Shown here: one piece after another, positions 1 to 9,180 of the stretch | How positions within the stretch are numbered: position 1 is the stretch's first letter | How the letters are laid out: each line of letters begins with the position of its first letter | From: Streptosporangium violaceochromogenes | GTDB lineage: Bacteria; Actinomycetota; Actinomycetes; Streptosporangiales; Streptosporangiaceae | Direction: 5' to 3' | Length of the DNA stretch: 64,000 nt | Assembly: GCF_014654615.1 (NCBI RefSeq) | Contig: NZ_BNBB01000006.1 | Coordinates: forward strand, 62,001-126,000 | The notes under the pieces: model-generated | What the model saw: the letters and a program-made list of their open reading frames with translations, nothing else | What the model was told of the DNA's origin: nothing | Database searches by the model: none | Program-made: the position numbers and the translations under genes

Positions 1-76
1 CATTCGGTATGACCTCGCAGAGCGTGCCGTATGGTTGTCGCGCCCATCGTCACCTCCCTTCCGAAGCACGGGACGC

Positions 77-2998
77 ATGTCCAGCACCGACTCCCCCCGC
101 CCCCTGCACCACACCGTCACCGCGATCGTCGTCTCCCACGACGGCGCCCGCTGGCTGGGGGAGACCCTTGACGCGCTGCTCCGGCAGACCCGGACGGTGG
201 ACCGGGTGGTCGGGGTCGACAACGGCAGCAGAGACGGCAGCGCCGCGCTGCTGACCGGCGCGCTCGGCCCGAACGCCGTGCTCACCCTCCCCCGCTCGAC
301 GAGTTTCGGCCAGGCCGTCACCGAGGTCCTCGACCGTCTGGAGGAGACGGAGGGGCAGGAGTGGATCTGGCTGCTGCACGACGACTGCGCGCCCGAGGAG
401 GGCGCCCTGGAGGCCCTGCTGCACGTCGCCGACCGCGACCCCGCCGTCGCGGTGCTCGGCCCCAAACTCCGCGACTGGCTGGACCGCCGGCTCCTGCTGG
501 AGGTCGGCGTCACCGTCGACCGGACGGGCCGCAGGGACACCGGCCTGGAGCCCCGCGAGTTCGACCAGGGGCAGCACGACGGCGTCAGGGACGTGCTGTC
601 GGTCTCCACGGCGGGCATGCTGATCCGCAGGGACGTCTGGGACGAGGTGGGAGGGCTCGACCCCTTCCTGCCGATCTTCCGTGACGACCTCGACCTGTGC
701 TGGCGCGTCAGGTCCGCCGGCCACCGGGTGTACAACGTCACCCGGGCGGTCGCCCGGCACGCCGAGGCGGCGGCCCGGCGCCGCCGCCGCATCACCGTCA
801 GCGGTGACCACCCCCGACGCCTTGACCGCCGCAACGCCATGTTCGTCGTCATGGCGAACCTGCCCTGGCGGGCGCTGCCGTGGGCGCTGGTCCGCAACCT
901 CGCCGGGTCGCTCTTTCGCACGCTGCTGTTCCTGCTCGCCAAACGGCCGGGCGACGCGCTGGACGAGGTCGTCGCGCTCGGCTCGATCCTCGTCCACCCC
1001 ACCCGGCTGATCCGGGCCCGGCGGATCCGCGCCCGGAGCCGCGGGCGGGAGCACGCGGGGACGCTCCGGCTGCTCACCCCGCCGGGAGCGGGGTGGCGGC
1101 GCCTCAACGACCGGCTGCAGAGTCATCTGGCCGGGACCGGCTTCGTGGAGTCGGCCGGGCGGCACCACGCGGTGACCCCCGTGCAGGAGGACGGCGAGGA
1201 GCTCCTCACCGACGCCGGGATGACCCAGCGGGTCCTCGGCAACCCGGGAACGCTGCTCTTCGCGGCGCTGACCGTCGTCACACTGGTCGCCGAGCGCGGC
1301 CTGTGGGGCGGTTCCCTGCTGGGCGGCGGCGCGCTGGTCCCGGTGATCGGCGGGGCGTCCGACCTGTGGGACCTCTACACCGGCGGCGCGGGGCAGGCGG
1401 GCGGTGGGTGGGCTCCGCCGTACGTCGCGGTGCTCGCCGCGCTCTCGACGGTCCTGTTCGGCAAGACCTGGCTCGCGGTCTCGGTTCTGCTGCTCGGCTG
1501 CGTGCCGCTGGCCGGGCTCTCGGCCTACCTGGCGACCCGGTCGCTGGTCCCCGGCCGCTGGGCCCGCGTCTGGCCGGCGGCCTCCTACGCCCTCCTGCCG
1601 GTCGCCACGGGGGCGATCGCCGCCGGCCGGCTCGGCACCGCGGTGGTTTTCGTCCTGCTGCCCGCGTACGCGGCGCTGGCCGTCGCGCTGCTCACCGGTG
1701 ACCGCCGCCGGGCCCGCCGCGCCGCCTGGGGCCTGGGCCTGCTCCTCGCCGTCGGTACGGCCTTCGCCCCGCTCGTCTACCCGCTCACGCTGGTCCTCGG
1801 CGCGCTGGCCGCGCTCGCCCTCCCCCGCAGGGGGCTCGCGACCTCGGTGGTCATCGCCTTCGGCGTCCCGGTGGCGCTTCTGCTGCCCTGGCTGGCCCAG
1901 GTTCTCGCCTCCCCCGGCCGGCTCCTGCTGGAGGCCGGGCTGCATCGGCCCGGCCTGACCGGCGCGGTCCTGCCCGCCTGGGCGCCGCCGCTGCTCGACC
2001 CCGGCGGGCCCGGCACACCCCCGCCCTGGGTGACCGCCGGCCTGGTCGGCGTCTGCCTGGCCGCCCTGCTCATGCGCCGCGGCCGGCGGATCGTCGCCGC
2101 CGGCTGGGGGGTCGCGCTCTTCGGCGTGCTGGCGGCGGTCCTGGTGGGCCGGACCCCCGTCACCGCGCTGAACGGCGACGCCCGGGCCCCCGCCTGGCCG
2201 GGCGTGCCGCTGGCCCTCGCCGCCACGGGCATGCTCGTGATCGCCGCGCTCGTCGCCGGCCGCGTCGCCGCCCTCCGCACGGCCGGCCTGCCGCGCGGGG
2301 CCGCCTTCCGCACGGCCGGCCTGCCGCGCGGGGCCGCCTTCCGCGCGGTCGGCCGGGCGCGTGGGGCCGCCGCGCTCGCCGTCACGGCGGTCGCCCTCTC
2401 CACGCCGCTGCTCGCGGCCGGGATGTGGATCAGGGACGGGGCCGCCGGCCCGATCGACGGGAACCTGCCCACCGCGCTGCCCGCGCTGGTCACGGCCAAC
2501 TCCTCGGCCGGCGACCTGACCCTGCTCCTGCGCGACCGCGAAGACGGCCTGAGCTTCGCCGTGCTGCGCGGCCGTACCCCCCTGATCGGCGAGTCCGACG
2601 TCCCCGCGCCGGCCGGCCCCCGCGACCGGATCGCCGTCGCGGCGGGCGGGCTGCTCGCGGGCCGGGGCGGGAACGACGCCGAGGTGCTGGCCGCGCACGG
2701 CGTGCGGTTCGTCGTGGTGAGCCCCCCGGTGACGCGGGAGATCAGCGACGCGCTCGACTCCCAGCCCGCCCTGGCCAGGATGAGCCTGTCACGCGCGCTC
2801 GGCGTGTGGCGGCTGACCCGGCCGGTCTCGCCGCCCCCGGCGCCGCCCGCCGACCCCTGGCGTTCCCGCTGGCTGTGGACCCAGGCCCTCCTGGTGTCGG
2901 CCGTGGTGATCCTGGCCGCGCCGGGCTCGCGGACCGGCGCCGACGGCCGGTCCGCGCCCGAGACGCCCGAGCCCGTGAGGGAGCCGACCCCCCGATGA
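77..2998 (+). CDS. Family 2 glycosyltransferase with large membrane domain
   Basis: The N-terminal domain (about residues 10-250 from the ATG at 77) is a GT-A fold: TAIVVSHDG, then VDNGSRDGS for the nucleotide sugar, the acidic pair in LLHDDCAP, and FRDDLDLCWR near its end. From about residue 380 to 790 the protein is a string of hydrophobic segments, followed by a hydrophilic part and a last membrane helix near the C-terminus. Such proteins probably transfer sugar to a lipid-linked or exported acceptor; the acceptor is unknown. The stop overlaps the next start as ATGA, so it is coupled to the DUF5719 gene. I prefer ATG 77 to the in-frame TTG at 35 because the homologous region begins just after it; neither has a strong ribosome site. 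Confidence 0.85.
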   Translation: MSSTDSPRPLHHTVTAIVVSHDGARWLGETLDALLRQTRTVDRVVGVDNGSRDGSAALLTGALGPNAVLTLPRSTSFGQAVTEVLDRLEETEGQEWIWLLHDDCAPEEGALEALLHVADRDPAVAVLGPKLRDWLDRRLLLEVGVTVDRTGRRDTGLEPREFDQGQHDGVRDVLSVSTAGMLIRRDVWDEVGGLDPFLPIFRDDLDLCWRVRSAGHRVYNVTRAVARHAEAAARRRRRITVSGDHPRRLDRRNAMFVVMANLPWRALPWALVRNLAGSLFRTLLFLLAKRPGDALDEVVALGSILVHPTRLIRARRIRARSRGREHAGTLRLLTPPGAGWRRLNDRLQSHLAGTGFVESAGRHHAVTPVQEDGEELLTDAGMTQRVLGNPGTLLFAALTVVTLVAERGLWGGSLLGGGALVPVIGGASDLWDLYTGGAGQAGGGWAPPYVAVLAALSTVLFGKTWLAVSVLLLGCVPLAGLSAYLATRSLVPGRWARVWPAASYALLPVATGAIAAGRLGTAVVFVLLPAYAALAVALLTGDRRRARRAAWGLGLLLAVGTAFAPLVYPLTLVLGALAALALPRRGLATSVVIAFGVPVALLLPWLAQVLASPGRLLLEAGLHRPGLTGAVLPAWAPPLLDPGGPGTPPPWVTAGLVGVCLAALLMRRGRRIVAAGWGVALFGVLAAVLVGRTPVTALNGDARAPAWPGVPLALAATGMLVIAALVAGRVAALRTAGLPRGAAFRTAGLPRGAAFRAVGRARGAAALAVTAVALSTPLLAAGMWIRDGAAGPIDGNLPTALPALVTANSSAGDLTLLLRDREDGLSFAVLRGRTPLIGESDVPAPAGPRDRIAVAAGGLLAGRGGNDAEVLAAHGVRFVVVSPPVTREISDALDSQPALARMSLSRALGVWRLTRPVSPPPAPPADPWRSRWLWTQALLVSAVVILAAPGSRTGADGRSAPETPEPVREPTPR
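2275..2373 (+). repeat. 33-bp in-frame tandem repeat in the glycosyltransferase
   Basis: Two perfect 33-bp copies (2275-2307 and 2308-2340) and a diverged third copy (2341-2373) encode an 11-residue period LRTAGLPRGAA / FRTAGLPRGAA / FRAVGRARGAA. They sit in a loop after a membrane helix. Unit length is a multiple of three, so copy number can vary without breaking the frame. Confidence 0.9.
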
Positions 2999-4410
2999 GA
3001 TCCCTGATCGAGGGCCGGTTCGGCCCGCCCTGCCTGGTCCTGGCGGCCCTGCTCGTCCTGTGCGGCGTGGCCTCGGCGACCCGGCCCGCGCCCGCGCCCT
3101 CGGCCGAGTCCGCGACGGCGCGCCGGAAGGTGCCCGTCGCCTCCGTGACCGCGGTCTGCCCCGCCCCCGGCGGTACCACCGTCGGCGCCGTCACCCCGCC
3201 CGGCGGCGGTCCGGGCGTCGCGACGCTCACCGGCGGCGGCAAGACCCTCGCCACCCTGACGACCTCCGGCACGCTCCTGCGGAAGAAGGTGCCCGCCGGG
3301 GCGGGGCCGCTCCTGGTGTCGGCGAGCGGCGGCATGGCGGCCGGCCTGGAGGTGGCCCAGACGCGACGGGAGACCTCGGGCGGGCAGCGAGGACTGGCCG
3401 GGGTGCGGTGCGTGGAGCCCGCGGCGAGCACCTGGCTGATCGGACCGGGGCCCGCCGCGGCCGACGTCACCCTCCACCTGGCCAACCCCGACCTCGCCCG
3501 CGCCGTCGTGGAGATCATGATCTACGCCGGGGAGGGGCCGGTGACCGGCGACGGCGACGTGATCGTCCTTGAGCCGGGGGAGAGCCGCGTGATCGACCTC
3601 AGGGAACGGGCCCCGTCGCCGCTCGTCATGGCGGTCGAGGTACGCACCGCCTTCGGGCGGGTCACCGCCGCGGCCCGTGCGGTCATGCGGGGCGGGCGGG
3701 GGGTCGACTGGCTGCCGGTCTCCGCGGCCCCCTCCACCCGCGTCGTGGTCCCCGGCGTCCCCGGCGGCGAGGGCGGGCGCGAACTGCTCGTCGCCTCCGA
3801 CGCCGAGGCCGACACCCTGGTGGAGGTCAGGGCGATCACCTCCGACGGCGCCTACGTCCTCAAGGGCCGGGAACTGGTCGAGGTGCCCGCGGGGTCGGTG
3901 GCCACGCTCGACGTGTCCGGCGGCACCTCCGGCCGGCCCTCCGCGTTCGTGCTCACCGCGGATCGTCCGATCGTGGCCGGGCTGGTGGTCACCGGGACCG
4001 GCAAGAAGAAGGACGTGGCCTTCACCGCGGGGGCGGCCCCCATCGACCTGGGGAGCGTGGTCGCCGACAACCGCACGGGCGGGAAGAAGAGCTCCCGGCT
4101 GCTGCTGACCGCCCCGCAGGCGGCGGGGCGGGTGAGCGTGCTGGTGCTGCCGGGCGAGGGGAAGACGCCCGCGCCGTTCGAGGTGGAGATCGCCGCCGCG
4201 CGCACCAAGCAGTTCAGCCTGCCCAAGGTGGACGGCGCCTTCGCCGTGGTGGTGCTGCCCCTGCCCGGCTCCGGCCCGGTCTACGGCGGGCGGGTGATGG
4301 ACGAGCGGATCAAGGGCGGCCTGGCGCTGACGGCGCAGCCGCTGGCCCCGGCCCGCATCTGGGCGCTCGTCCCGCCGGTCGTCGAGTCCTTCTCGGCCGT
4401 GCTGCCCTGA
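2995..4410 (+). CDS. DUF5719 family exported protein
   Basis: 471 residues starting at the ATG that overlaps the upstream stop (ATGA). An N-terminal hydrophobic stretch (about residues 12-28, CLVLAALLVLCGVASA) is a signal peptide or anchor. The rest is Gly/Val/Ala-rich beta-type sequence of the actinobacterial DUF5719 family, which normally follows this glycosyltransferase. No catalytic motif is visible. Translational coupling and shared membrane location suggest it assists the glycosyltransferase or binds its product outside the cell; the function is not known. Confidence 0.8.
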   Translation: MRSLIEGRFGPPCLVLAALLVLCGVASATRPAPAPSAESATARRKVPVASVTAVCPAPGGTTVGAVTPPGGGPGVATLTGGGKTLATLTTSGTLLRKKVPAGAGPLLVSASGGMAAGLEVAQTRRETSGGQRGLAGVRCVEPAASTWLIGPGPAAADVTLHLANPDLARAVVEIMIYAGEGPVTGDGDVIVLEPGESRVIDLRERAPSPLVMAVEVRTAFGRVTAAARAVMRGGRGVDWLPVSAAPSTRVVVPGVPGGEGGRELLVASDAEADTLVEVRAITSDGAYVLKGRELVEVPAGSVATLDVSGGTSGRPSAFVLTADRPIVAGLVVTGTGKKKDVAFTAGAAPIDLGSVVADNRTGGKKSSRLLLTAPQAAGRVSVLVLPGEGKTPAPFEVEIAAARTKQFSLPKVDGAFAVVVLPLPGSGPVYGGRVMDERIKGGLALTAQPLAPARIWALVPPVVESFSAVLP

Positions 4411-4443
4411 GGGCCCGGCCGCGTCGGCGGGACCGTCCTGCGC

Positions 4444-4896
4444 TCAGTCGTCGTCGTATCCGGGGTCGACCGACTCCGGCGACAGACCCAGCAGCCCGGC
4501 GACCTGCTCCACCACGGTGTCGTGCACCAGTGCGCCGAGCTGGTCGCGATCACGGGCCCTGGCCTCCAGGGGGCGCCGGTAGACGGTCACGACGGCCGGG
4601 CGCCGTCCCGAGGCGGGCTCGGCGCGGCCGAAGGGGATCGGCTCGCCGGTGAGCAGCCCGGGGCCGTCGCCCAGTTCGTCGATCGGCGGCACCTCCTCCA
4701 CCGCGAACTCCACGGCCGCGAGCTGGCTGCCCCAGCGGGGCTTGAGCCGCTCCACGGCGTCCAGCACGAAGTCGTCGAAGCGCTCGCTGCGTGACTTGGC
4801 GATCGGCACATGGGAGGGCGCCAGCGGACCGCGCATGCCACGACCATGCCGGTCACGCCTGCGGGGAGGACGAGGTCTACCGGGTGCCGAGCTCAC
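4444..4896 (-). CDS. Metallopeptidase-like protein (DUF1025/Zincin_1), motif lost
   Basis: 150 residues, GTG start at 4896. The core from about residue 35 (SRSERFDDFVLDAVERL) through GEPIPFGR and VTVYRRPLE to LVHDTVVEQVAGLLGL matches the Zincin_1 (DUF1025) family, the Rv3259-like member of this conserved locus. In peptidase-like relatives the helix reads roughly HTVVHEVAHHFGI; here the aligned stretch is DTVVEQVAGLLGL, so the HExxHH zinc ligands are absent. The Arg-rich N-terminus looks disordered. It converges on DUF5719 with a 33-bp gap. It is probably not a working protease; its role is unknown. Confidence 0.75.
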   Translation of the reverse strand: MSSAPGRPRPPRRRDRHGRGMRGPLAPSHVPIAKSRSERFDDFVLDAVERLKPRWGSQLAAVEFAVEEVPPIDELGDGPGLLTGEPIPFGRAEPASGRRPAVVTVYRRPLEARARDRDQLGALVHDTVVEQVAGLLGLSPESVDPGYDDD

Positions 4897-5061
4897 GGGC
4901 CAAGCTTAGACGCGCACGGCGGGGGGTGCGAAGAGGGCGCCGCCCGGGGTGTAAGCCGTACAGGTGGTGAAAGCCGGGACAGGTGTCCGAATTGCGGCGA
5001 CACGCTCGTTAAGAGCACTCAGATAGTGGCGCCCCGGACGCTTACCGGATACGGTCCCACC

Positions 5062-5430
5062 GTGAGCCCCGTCCGCCGCTGTTCCCGCACCGCGTGCAGT
5101 CAGCCTGCCGTATTCACGCTCACGTACGTCTACGCCGATTCGACCGCCGTTCTCGGGCCCTTGGCGACGTACGCCGAGCCGCACTGTTACGACCTGTGCG
5201 CCGAACATGCCGAGCGGCTCACCGCGCCCCGGGGCTGGGAGGTCGTCCGGCTCCCCACCGATGGGGCGCCGCCGAGCACCGACGACCTGGAGGCGCTCGC
5301 CAACGCGGTCCGCGAGGCCGCGCGACCGGCTCCGGCCAAGGGCACCGAGCCCGTGGGGCAGGGGGTCGAGGTCGGACGCCGGGGGCATCTGCGGGTGCTC
5401 CGTTCCGCTCAGCCTCAGCGTGAACGCTGA
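5062..5430 (+). CDS. DUF3499 family protein
   Basis: 122 residues from GTG 5062 (MSPVRRCSRTACSQPAV). The family is small, actinobacterial and next to manB (Rv3258c-like). Conserved cysteines at the N-terminus (CSRTAC) and the pair in EPHCYDLCAEHAERL suggest a zinc-knuckle fold, an inference from spacing. The TLTYVYADSTAVLGPL block is the family signature. The C-terminal third (after about residue 75) is variable and charged. The open frame extends upstream, but homology starts at this GTG; no strong ribosome site precedes it. Confidence 0.85.
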   Translation: MSPVRRCSRTACSQPAVFTLTYVYADSTAVLGPLATYAEPHCYDLCAEHAERLTAPRGWEVVRLPTDGAPPSTDDLEALANAVREAARPAPAKGTEPVGQGVEVGRRGHLRVLRSAQPQRER

Positions 5431-5478
5431 CCCGGCTAGGCTGGGGCCGGCAGAGACGACATAAGGGGCGGAGCTGGA

Positions 5479-6849
5479 GTGGGCGACCTCGCCAGGATCT
5501 TCAAGGCATACGACGTGCGCGGCGTCGTGCCGGACGAGTTAGACGAGGAGACCGCGGAGGCGGTCGGGGCGGCCTTCGCGGAGGTGACCGGCGCCGCGAC
5601 CGTGGTGACGGCGCACGACATGCGCGCCTCCTCCCGGCCGCTGGCCGGGGCGTTCGCCCGGGGGGTGACCTCGCGCGGGGCCGACGTGGTCGACGTGGGG
5701 CTCGGCTCCACCGACATGCTCTACTACGCGAGCGGCAGCCTCGGCCTGCCCGGCGTGATGTTCACCGCCAGCCACAACCCGGCCCGCTACAACGGCATGA
5801 AGATGTGCCGGGCCGGAGCCGTGCCCATCGGCGGGGACAGCGGCCTTACGGAGATCCGCGACCGGGCCGCCGAACTGCTCGCCTCCGGCACGGCCGGCGG
5901 CGCCCCCGCCGGTGGCCCCGGAAGCGGCACGGTGTCCCGGCTCGACCTGCTGCGCGGTTACGCCGACCACCTGCGCACCCTGGTCGACCTGTCCGGGATC
6001 CGCCCCCTGCGGGTCGTGGTGGACGCCGGCAACGGCATGGGCGGGCACACCGTCCCGGTGGTGTTCGACGGGCTTCCCCTGGAGCTGACCGCCCTGTACT
6101 TCGAGCTGGACGGCACCTTCCCCAACCACGAGGCCAACCCGATCGAGCCGGAGAACCTGCGTGACCTGCGCAAGGCCGTGCTCGACGCCGGCGCCGACAT
6201 CGGCCTGGCCTTCGACGGCGACGCCGACCGCTGCTGGGTGGTCGACGAGCGCGGCGAGTCGGTCTCGCCGTCGGCGATCACGGCGCTGGTCGCGGTGCGC
6301 GAGCTCGCCAAGCACCCCGGTGCCGCGATCATCCACAACCTGATCACCTCGCGCGGCGTCCCGGAGATCGTCGCCGATCACGGGGGCCGGCCGGTGCGCA
6401 CCCGCGTGGGCCACTCCTTCATCAAGGCCGAGATGGCCAGGACGAACGCGGTCTTCGGCGGCGAGCACTCGGCCCACTACTACTTCAGGGACTTCTGGTT
6501 CGCCGACACCGGCATGCTGGCCGCCCTGCACGTGCTGGCCGCGCTCGGCGAGCAGCACCGGCCGCTGTCGGAGATCGTGGCGGACTACGCCCGTTACGCG
6601 GCCTCCGGAGAGATCAACAGCACGGTCGCCGACCAGGACGCCGCGACGGCGCGGGTCCGCGCGATGTTCGCCGGTCGTGACGGCGTCACCTTCGACGAGC
6701 TGGACGGCATGACCGTCTCCGGCCCCGGATGGTGGTTCAATCTTCGTCCGTCCAACACCGAGCCGCTGCTGAGGCTGAACGCCGAGGCGGCCGACGAGAT
6801 TCAGATGGCGGCGATCAGGGACGACGTCCTCGCCGCCGTGAGGAGCTGA
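5479..6849 (+). CDS. manB: Phosphomannomutase/phosphoglucomutase
   Basis: 456 residues, GTG start with an AAGGGGCGGAG ribosome site. An alpha-D-phosphohexomutase that interconverts hexose-6- and hexose-1-phosphates, most likely mannose for GDP-mannose and cell-surface mannosylation. All four active-site loops are visible: the phosphoserine loop TASHNPARYNGMK (Ser98), the Mg loop DGDADRCW, the sugar loop GGEHSAHYYF and the phosphate loop RPSNTEP. Length is normal. It is followed 4 bp later by the Trm112-like gene and then the SIS isomerase, which makes a mannose-phosphate supply operon plausible. A TAGGCT hexamer at 5437-5442 could be a -10 box, but no good -35 is seen. Confidence 0.95.
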   Translation: MGDLARIFKAYDVRGVVPDELDEETAEAVGAAFAEVTGAATVVTAHDMRASSRPLAGAFARGVTSRGADVVDVGLGSTDMLYYASGSLGLPGVMFTASHNPARYNGMKMCRAGAVPIGGDSGLTEIRDRAAELLASGTAGGAPAGGPGSGTVSRLDLLRGYADHLRTLVDLSGIRPLRVVVDAGNGMGGHTVPVVFDGLPLELTALYFELDGTFPNHEANPIEPENLRDLRKAVLDAGADIGLAFDGDADRCWVVDERGESVSPSAITALVAVRELAKHPGAAIIHNLITSRGVPEIVADHGGRPVRTRVGHSFIKAEMARTNAVFGGEHSAHYYFRDFWFADTGMLAALHVLAALGEQHRPLSEIVADYARYAASGEINSTVADQDAATARVRAMFAGRDGVTFDELDGMTVSGPGWWFNLRPSNTEPLLRLNAEAADEIQMAAIRDDVLAAVRS

Positions 6850-6853
6850 ACCA

Positions 6854-7027
6854 GTGAAGATCGACGACTGGCTGCTGGAGATCCTGGCCTGCCCCAACTG
6901 CAAGTCCCCGCTGCGCGCCGAGCCGGAGAGGGACGAGCTGTCGTGCACCTCCGCCTCCTGCGGTCTGGTCTATCCGGTCCGGGACGACATCCCGGTGCTG
7001 CTGGTCGACGAGGCCCGGAAGCCGTGA
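6854..7027 (+). CDS. Trm112-like small zinc protein
   Basis: 57 residues from GTG 6854, 4 bp after manB. The sequence begins MKIDDWLLEILACPNCKSPL and contains a CxxC (Cys13, Cys16) and a second pair (Cys31, Cys36), followed by VYPVRDDIPVLL, the classic Trm112/YcaR pattern. Trm112 proteins are zinc-binding partners that stabilise methyltransferases; bacterial versions are often of unknown partner. Its stop overlaps the next start as GTGA, so it is co-translated with the SIS isomerase. Confidence 0.9.
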   Translation: MKIDDWLLEILACPNCKSPLRAEPERDELSCTSASCGLVYPVRDDIPVLLVDEARKP

Positions 7028-8130
7028 ACTGGGAGCCCGACCGGCTCGACGACCAGAGCGCGCCGACCGACGGCGACCCCTCGGGCATGCTGCGCGCGGT
7101 GGCCGGTTCGGCGGCGCAGGTCCGCACCTCCCACCGGGCTGCGCGCGAGGCGGACCTCGCGCCGGTGACGGGCGGCGGGCGTCCCCGGGCCGTCGTGGTC
7201 GCGGGCATGGGCGGCTCGGGCATCGCCGGCGACATCCTCGGCGCGGTGTGCGGCCACGGCTCTCCGCTGCCGATCGTCACCGTGCGCTCCTACCGGCTGC
7301 CCGGCTGGGTCGGCGGCACCGATCTTGTGATCGCGGTGTCGTGCTCGGGAACGACCGAGGAGACGCTCGCGGTGGCGATGGAGGCCGTACGGCGGGGGTG
7401 CCGCCTGCTGGTCGTGGGGGCGCCGGGTTCGCCGCTGCACGCGGTCGCCCGGCAGGCGGGCGCGCCGTTCGTGCCCGTCACGGTCGGGGGGCAGCCGCGT
7501 GCGGCCGTCTGGGCGCTGTCGATCCCGCCGGTGGTGGTCGCCGCCGAGCTCGGGCTCGTCGAGGCCGGCCCCGAGGTGTTCGAGGCCGTGGCCAAGCGTC
7601 TGGAGGACGTCGCCCACCGCTGCCGCCCGGCGAGTGAGACGTTCATCAACCCGGGAAAGTCCCTGGCCATGGAGCTGGCGGGGACGATCCCGATGATCTG
7701 GGGTTCCTCCCCGCTGGCCGCCGTCGCGGGCTACCGGTGGGCCTGCCAGCTCAACGAGAACGCCAAGTACCCGGCCATCTGGGGGGAGATCCCGGAGGCC
7801 AACCACAACCAGGTGGTGGCCTTCGACGGGCCGCTGGCCGAGCGTGACGTCTTCGCCGACGAGGCGGCGCGGTCGCTGCGGCTGTTCGTCCTGCGTGACG
7901 TGGAGGAGCACCCCCAGGTGGCGCGGCGGCGCGAGGTGTCCGTACGGCTGGCGGCCGACCGGGGTGTCCCGGTCACCCAGCTCGTCGCCGAGGGGACGCA
8001 CCCGCTGGAGCGGCTCGCCACTCTGATCGAGCTGGGCGACTACGCGAGCACCTATCTCGCCATCGGGTACGGGATCGACCCGACCCCCGTTTCGGCCATC
8101 ACAGAACTTAAGGCGAGAATCACCCCATAG
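7024..8130 (+). CDS. SIS-domain phosphoglucose/phosphomannose isomerase-like
   Basis: 368 residues from the GTG overlapping the Trm112 stop. The first SIS domain carries GMGGSGIAGD and SCSGTTEET, which bind the sugar phosphate; the second half has the PGI/PMI C-terminal pattern with NENAKYPAIWGEIPEANHN, including the catalytic-type Glu and His. The family (Rv3256c-like) interconverts fructose-6-P with glucose-6-P and/or mannose-6-P. Next to ManB it would complete the path from fructose-6-P to mannose-1-P. Whether it is fully active in this clade is uncertain, as actinobacterial members are poorly tested. Confidence 0.85.
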   Translation: MNWEPDRLDDQSAPTDGDPSGMLRAVAGSAAQVRTSHRAAREADLAPVTGGGRPRAVVVAGMGGSGIAGDILGAVCGHGSPLPIVTVRSYRLPGWVGGTDLVIAVSCSGTTEETLAVAMEAVRRGCRLLVVGAPGSPLHAVARQAGAPFVPVTVGGQPRAAVWALSIPPVVVAAELGLVEAGPEVFEAVAKRLEDVAHRCRPASETFINPGKSLAMELAGTIPMIWGSSPLAAVAGYRWACQLNENAKYPAIWGEIPEANHNQVVAFDGPLAERDVFADEAARSLRLFVLRDVEEHPQVARRREVSVRLAADRGVPVTQLVAEGTHPLERLATLIELGDYASTYLAIGYGIDPTPVSAITELKARITP

Positions 8131-8181
8131 GATCCTGTCTCGTCTCTTCACAGCGAATGAAATGAATGAGTGGAGGCTGTC

Positions 8182-9111
8182 GTGAGCGCGGGCGGCGGTA
8201 CCAGGGCGATCGTCGCGGCACTGGCCGCGAACCTCGCCATCGCGGCGGCCAAGTTCGTCGCCTTCGTCATCACCACTTCGTCGTCGATGCTCGCCGAGTC
8301 GATCCACTCGCTGGCCGACTCGGGCAACCAGGTGCTGCTGCTGGTCGGCGGGAAGCGGGCGGAGCGGCGGCGGACGGCGGAGCATCCGTTCGGCTACGGC
8401 CGCGAGCGATACTTCTACGCCTTCGTGGTGGCGGTCGTGCTCTTCACGATCGGCGCGCTGTTCTCCCTCTACGAGGGCTGGCACAAGATCAGTGACCCGC
8501 ACCCGGTGAAGACGCCGGTCGTCGCCTTCGGCGTGCTGATCTTCGCCATCGTCGCCGAGACGTTCTCCTTCCGCACCGCGATCAAGGAGTCCAACGCGGT
8601 CCGGGGCGACCAGTCCTGGGTGCAGTTCATCCGCAGGTCCAAGTCACCCGAGCTCCCGGTCATCGTGCTGGAGGACCTGGGCGCCCTGGTCGGCCTCGTG
8701 CTCGCCCTCATCGGCGTGACGCTGGCGGTGGTGACGGGCGACGGTGTCTGGGACGGCGTCGGCACGATGGCGATCGGTGTCCTGCTCGCCGTCATCGCGA
8801 TCGTCCTCGCGATCGAGACCAAGTCGCTGCTGATCGGCGAGAGCGCCGGCCCCGAGGTCGAGCGGCAGATCATCGTCGCTCTGCAGGGTGTGCCCGAGGT
8901 CGCCGGGGTCATCCACATGCGCACCCTGCACCTGGGGCCGGAGGAGATCCTGGTCGCCGCCAAGATCGCGGTGAAGCACGACGAGACCGCCGCCGAGGTG
9001 GCCCGGGGCATCGACGAGGCCGAGCAGCGCATCCGCGCGGCCGTACCGGAGGCCCGCGTCATCTACCTGGAGCCGGACCTGGACAGGAACGCGGTCAGCG
9101 GCCCCGCCTGA
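8182..9111 (+). CDS. Cation diffusion facilitator family transporter
   Basis: 309 residues. I place the start at GTG 8182 because GGAGG at 8172-8176 lies 5 bp upstream; an earlier in-frame GTG at 8170 would overlap that ribosome site. The protein has several membrane helices, the metal-site motif HSLADSGNQ in helix 2, a histidine-containing HPFGYGRERYFYAF loop, and a C-terminal cytoplasmic ferredoxin-like domain (PEVAGVIHMRTLHLGPEEILV). It should export zinc or a similar divalent cation by proton exchange. The convergent MerR gene lies across a shared terminator; a regulatory link to MerR is possible but unproven. Confidence 0.9.
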   Translation: MSAGGGTRAIVAALAANLAIAAAKFVAFVITTSSSMLAESIHSLADSGNQVLLLVGGKRAERRRTAEHPFGYGRERYFYAFVVAVVLFTIGALFSLYEGWHKISDPHPVKTPVVAFGVLIFAIVAETFSFRTAIKESNAVRGDQSWVQFIRRSKSPELPVIVLEDLGALVGLVLALIGVTLAVVTGDGVWDGVGTMAIGVLLAVIAIVLAIETKSLLIGESAGPEVERQIIVALQGVPEVAGVIHMRTLHLGPEEILVAAKIAVKHDETAAEVARGIDEAEQRIRAAVPEARVIYLEPDLDRNAVSGPA

Positions 9112-9128
9112 AGCTCCCCCTTCCGTGT

Positions 9129-9164
9129 GAAGGACCCCGGGGCCCAGGCGCTCCGGGGTCCTTC
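9129..9164. terminator. Bidirectional hairpin between CDF and MerR genes
   Basis: A perfect 12-bp stem, GAAGGACCCCGG (9129-9140) with CCGGGGTCCTTC (9153-9164), and a 12-base loop. It lies between the convergent stops. There is no long T-run, which is common for actinobacterial terminators. Confidence 0.8.
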
Positions 9165-9180
9165 CCCTTCGGGGGGAGGG

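Noticed and set aside
50..2698. 882-residue minus-strand frame opposite the glycosyltransferase
   Set aside because: Composition is that of an antisense artefact.
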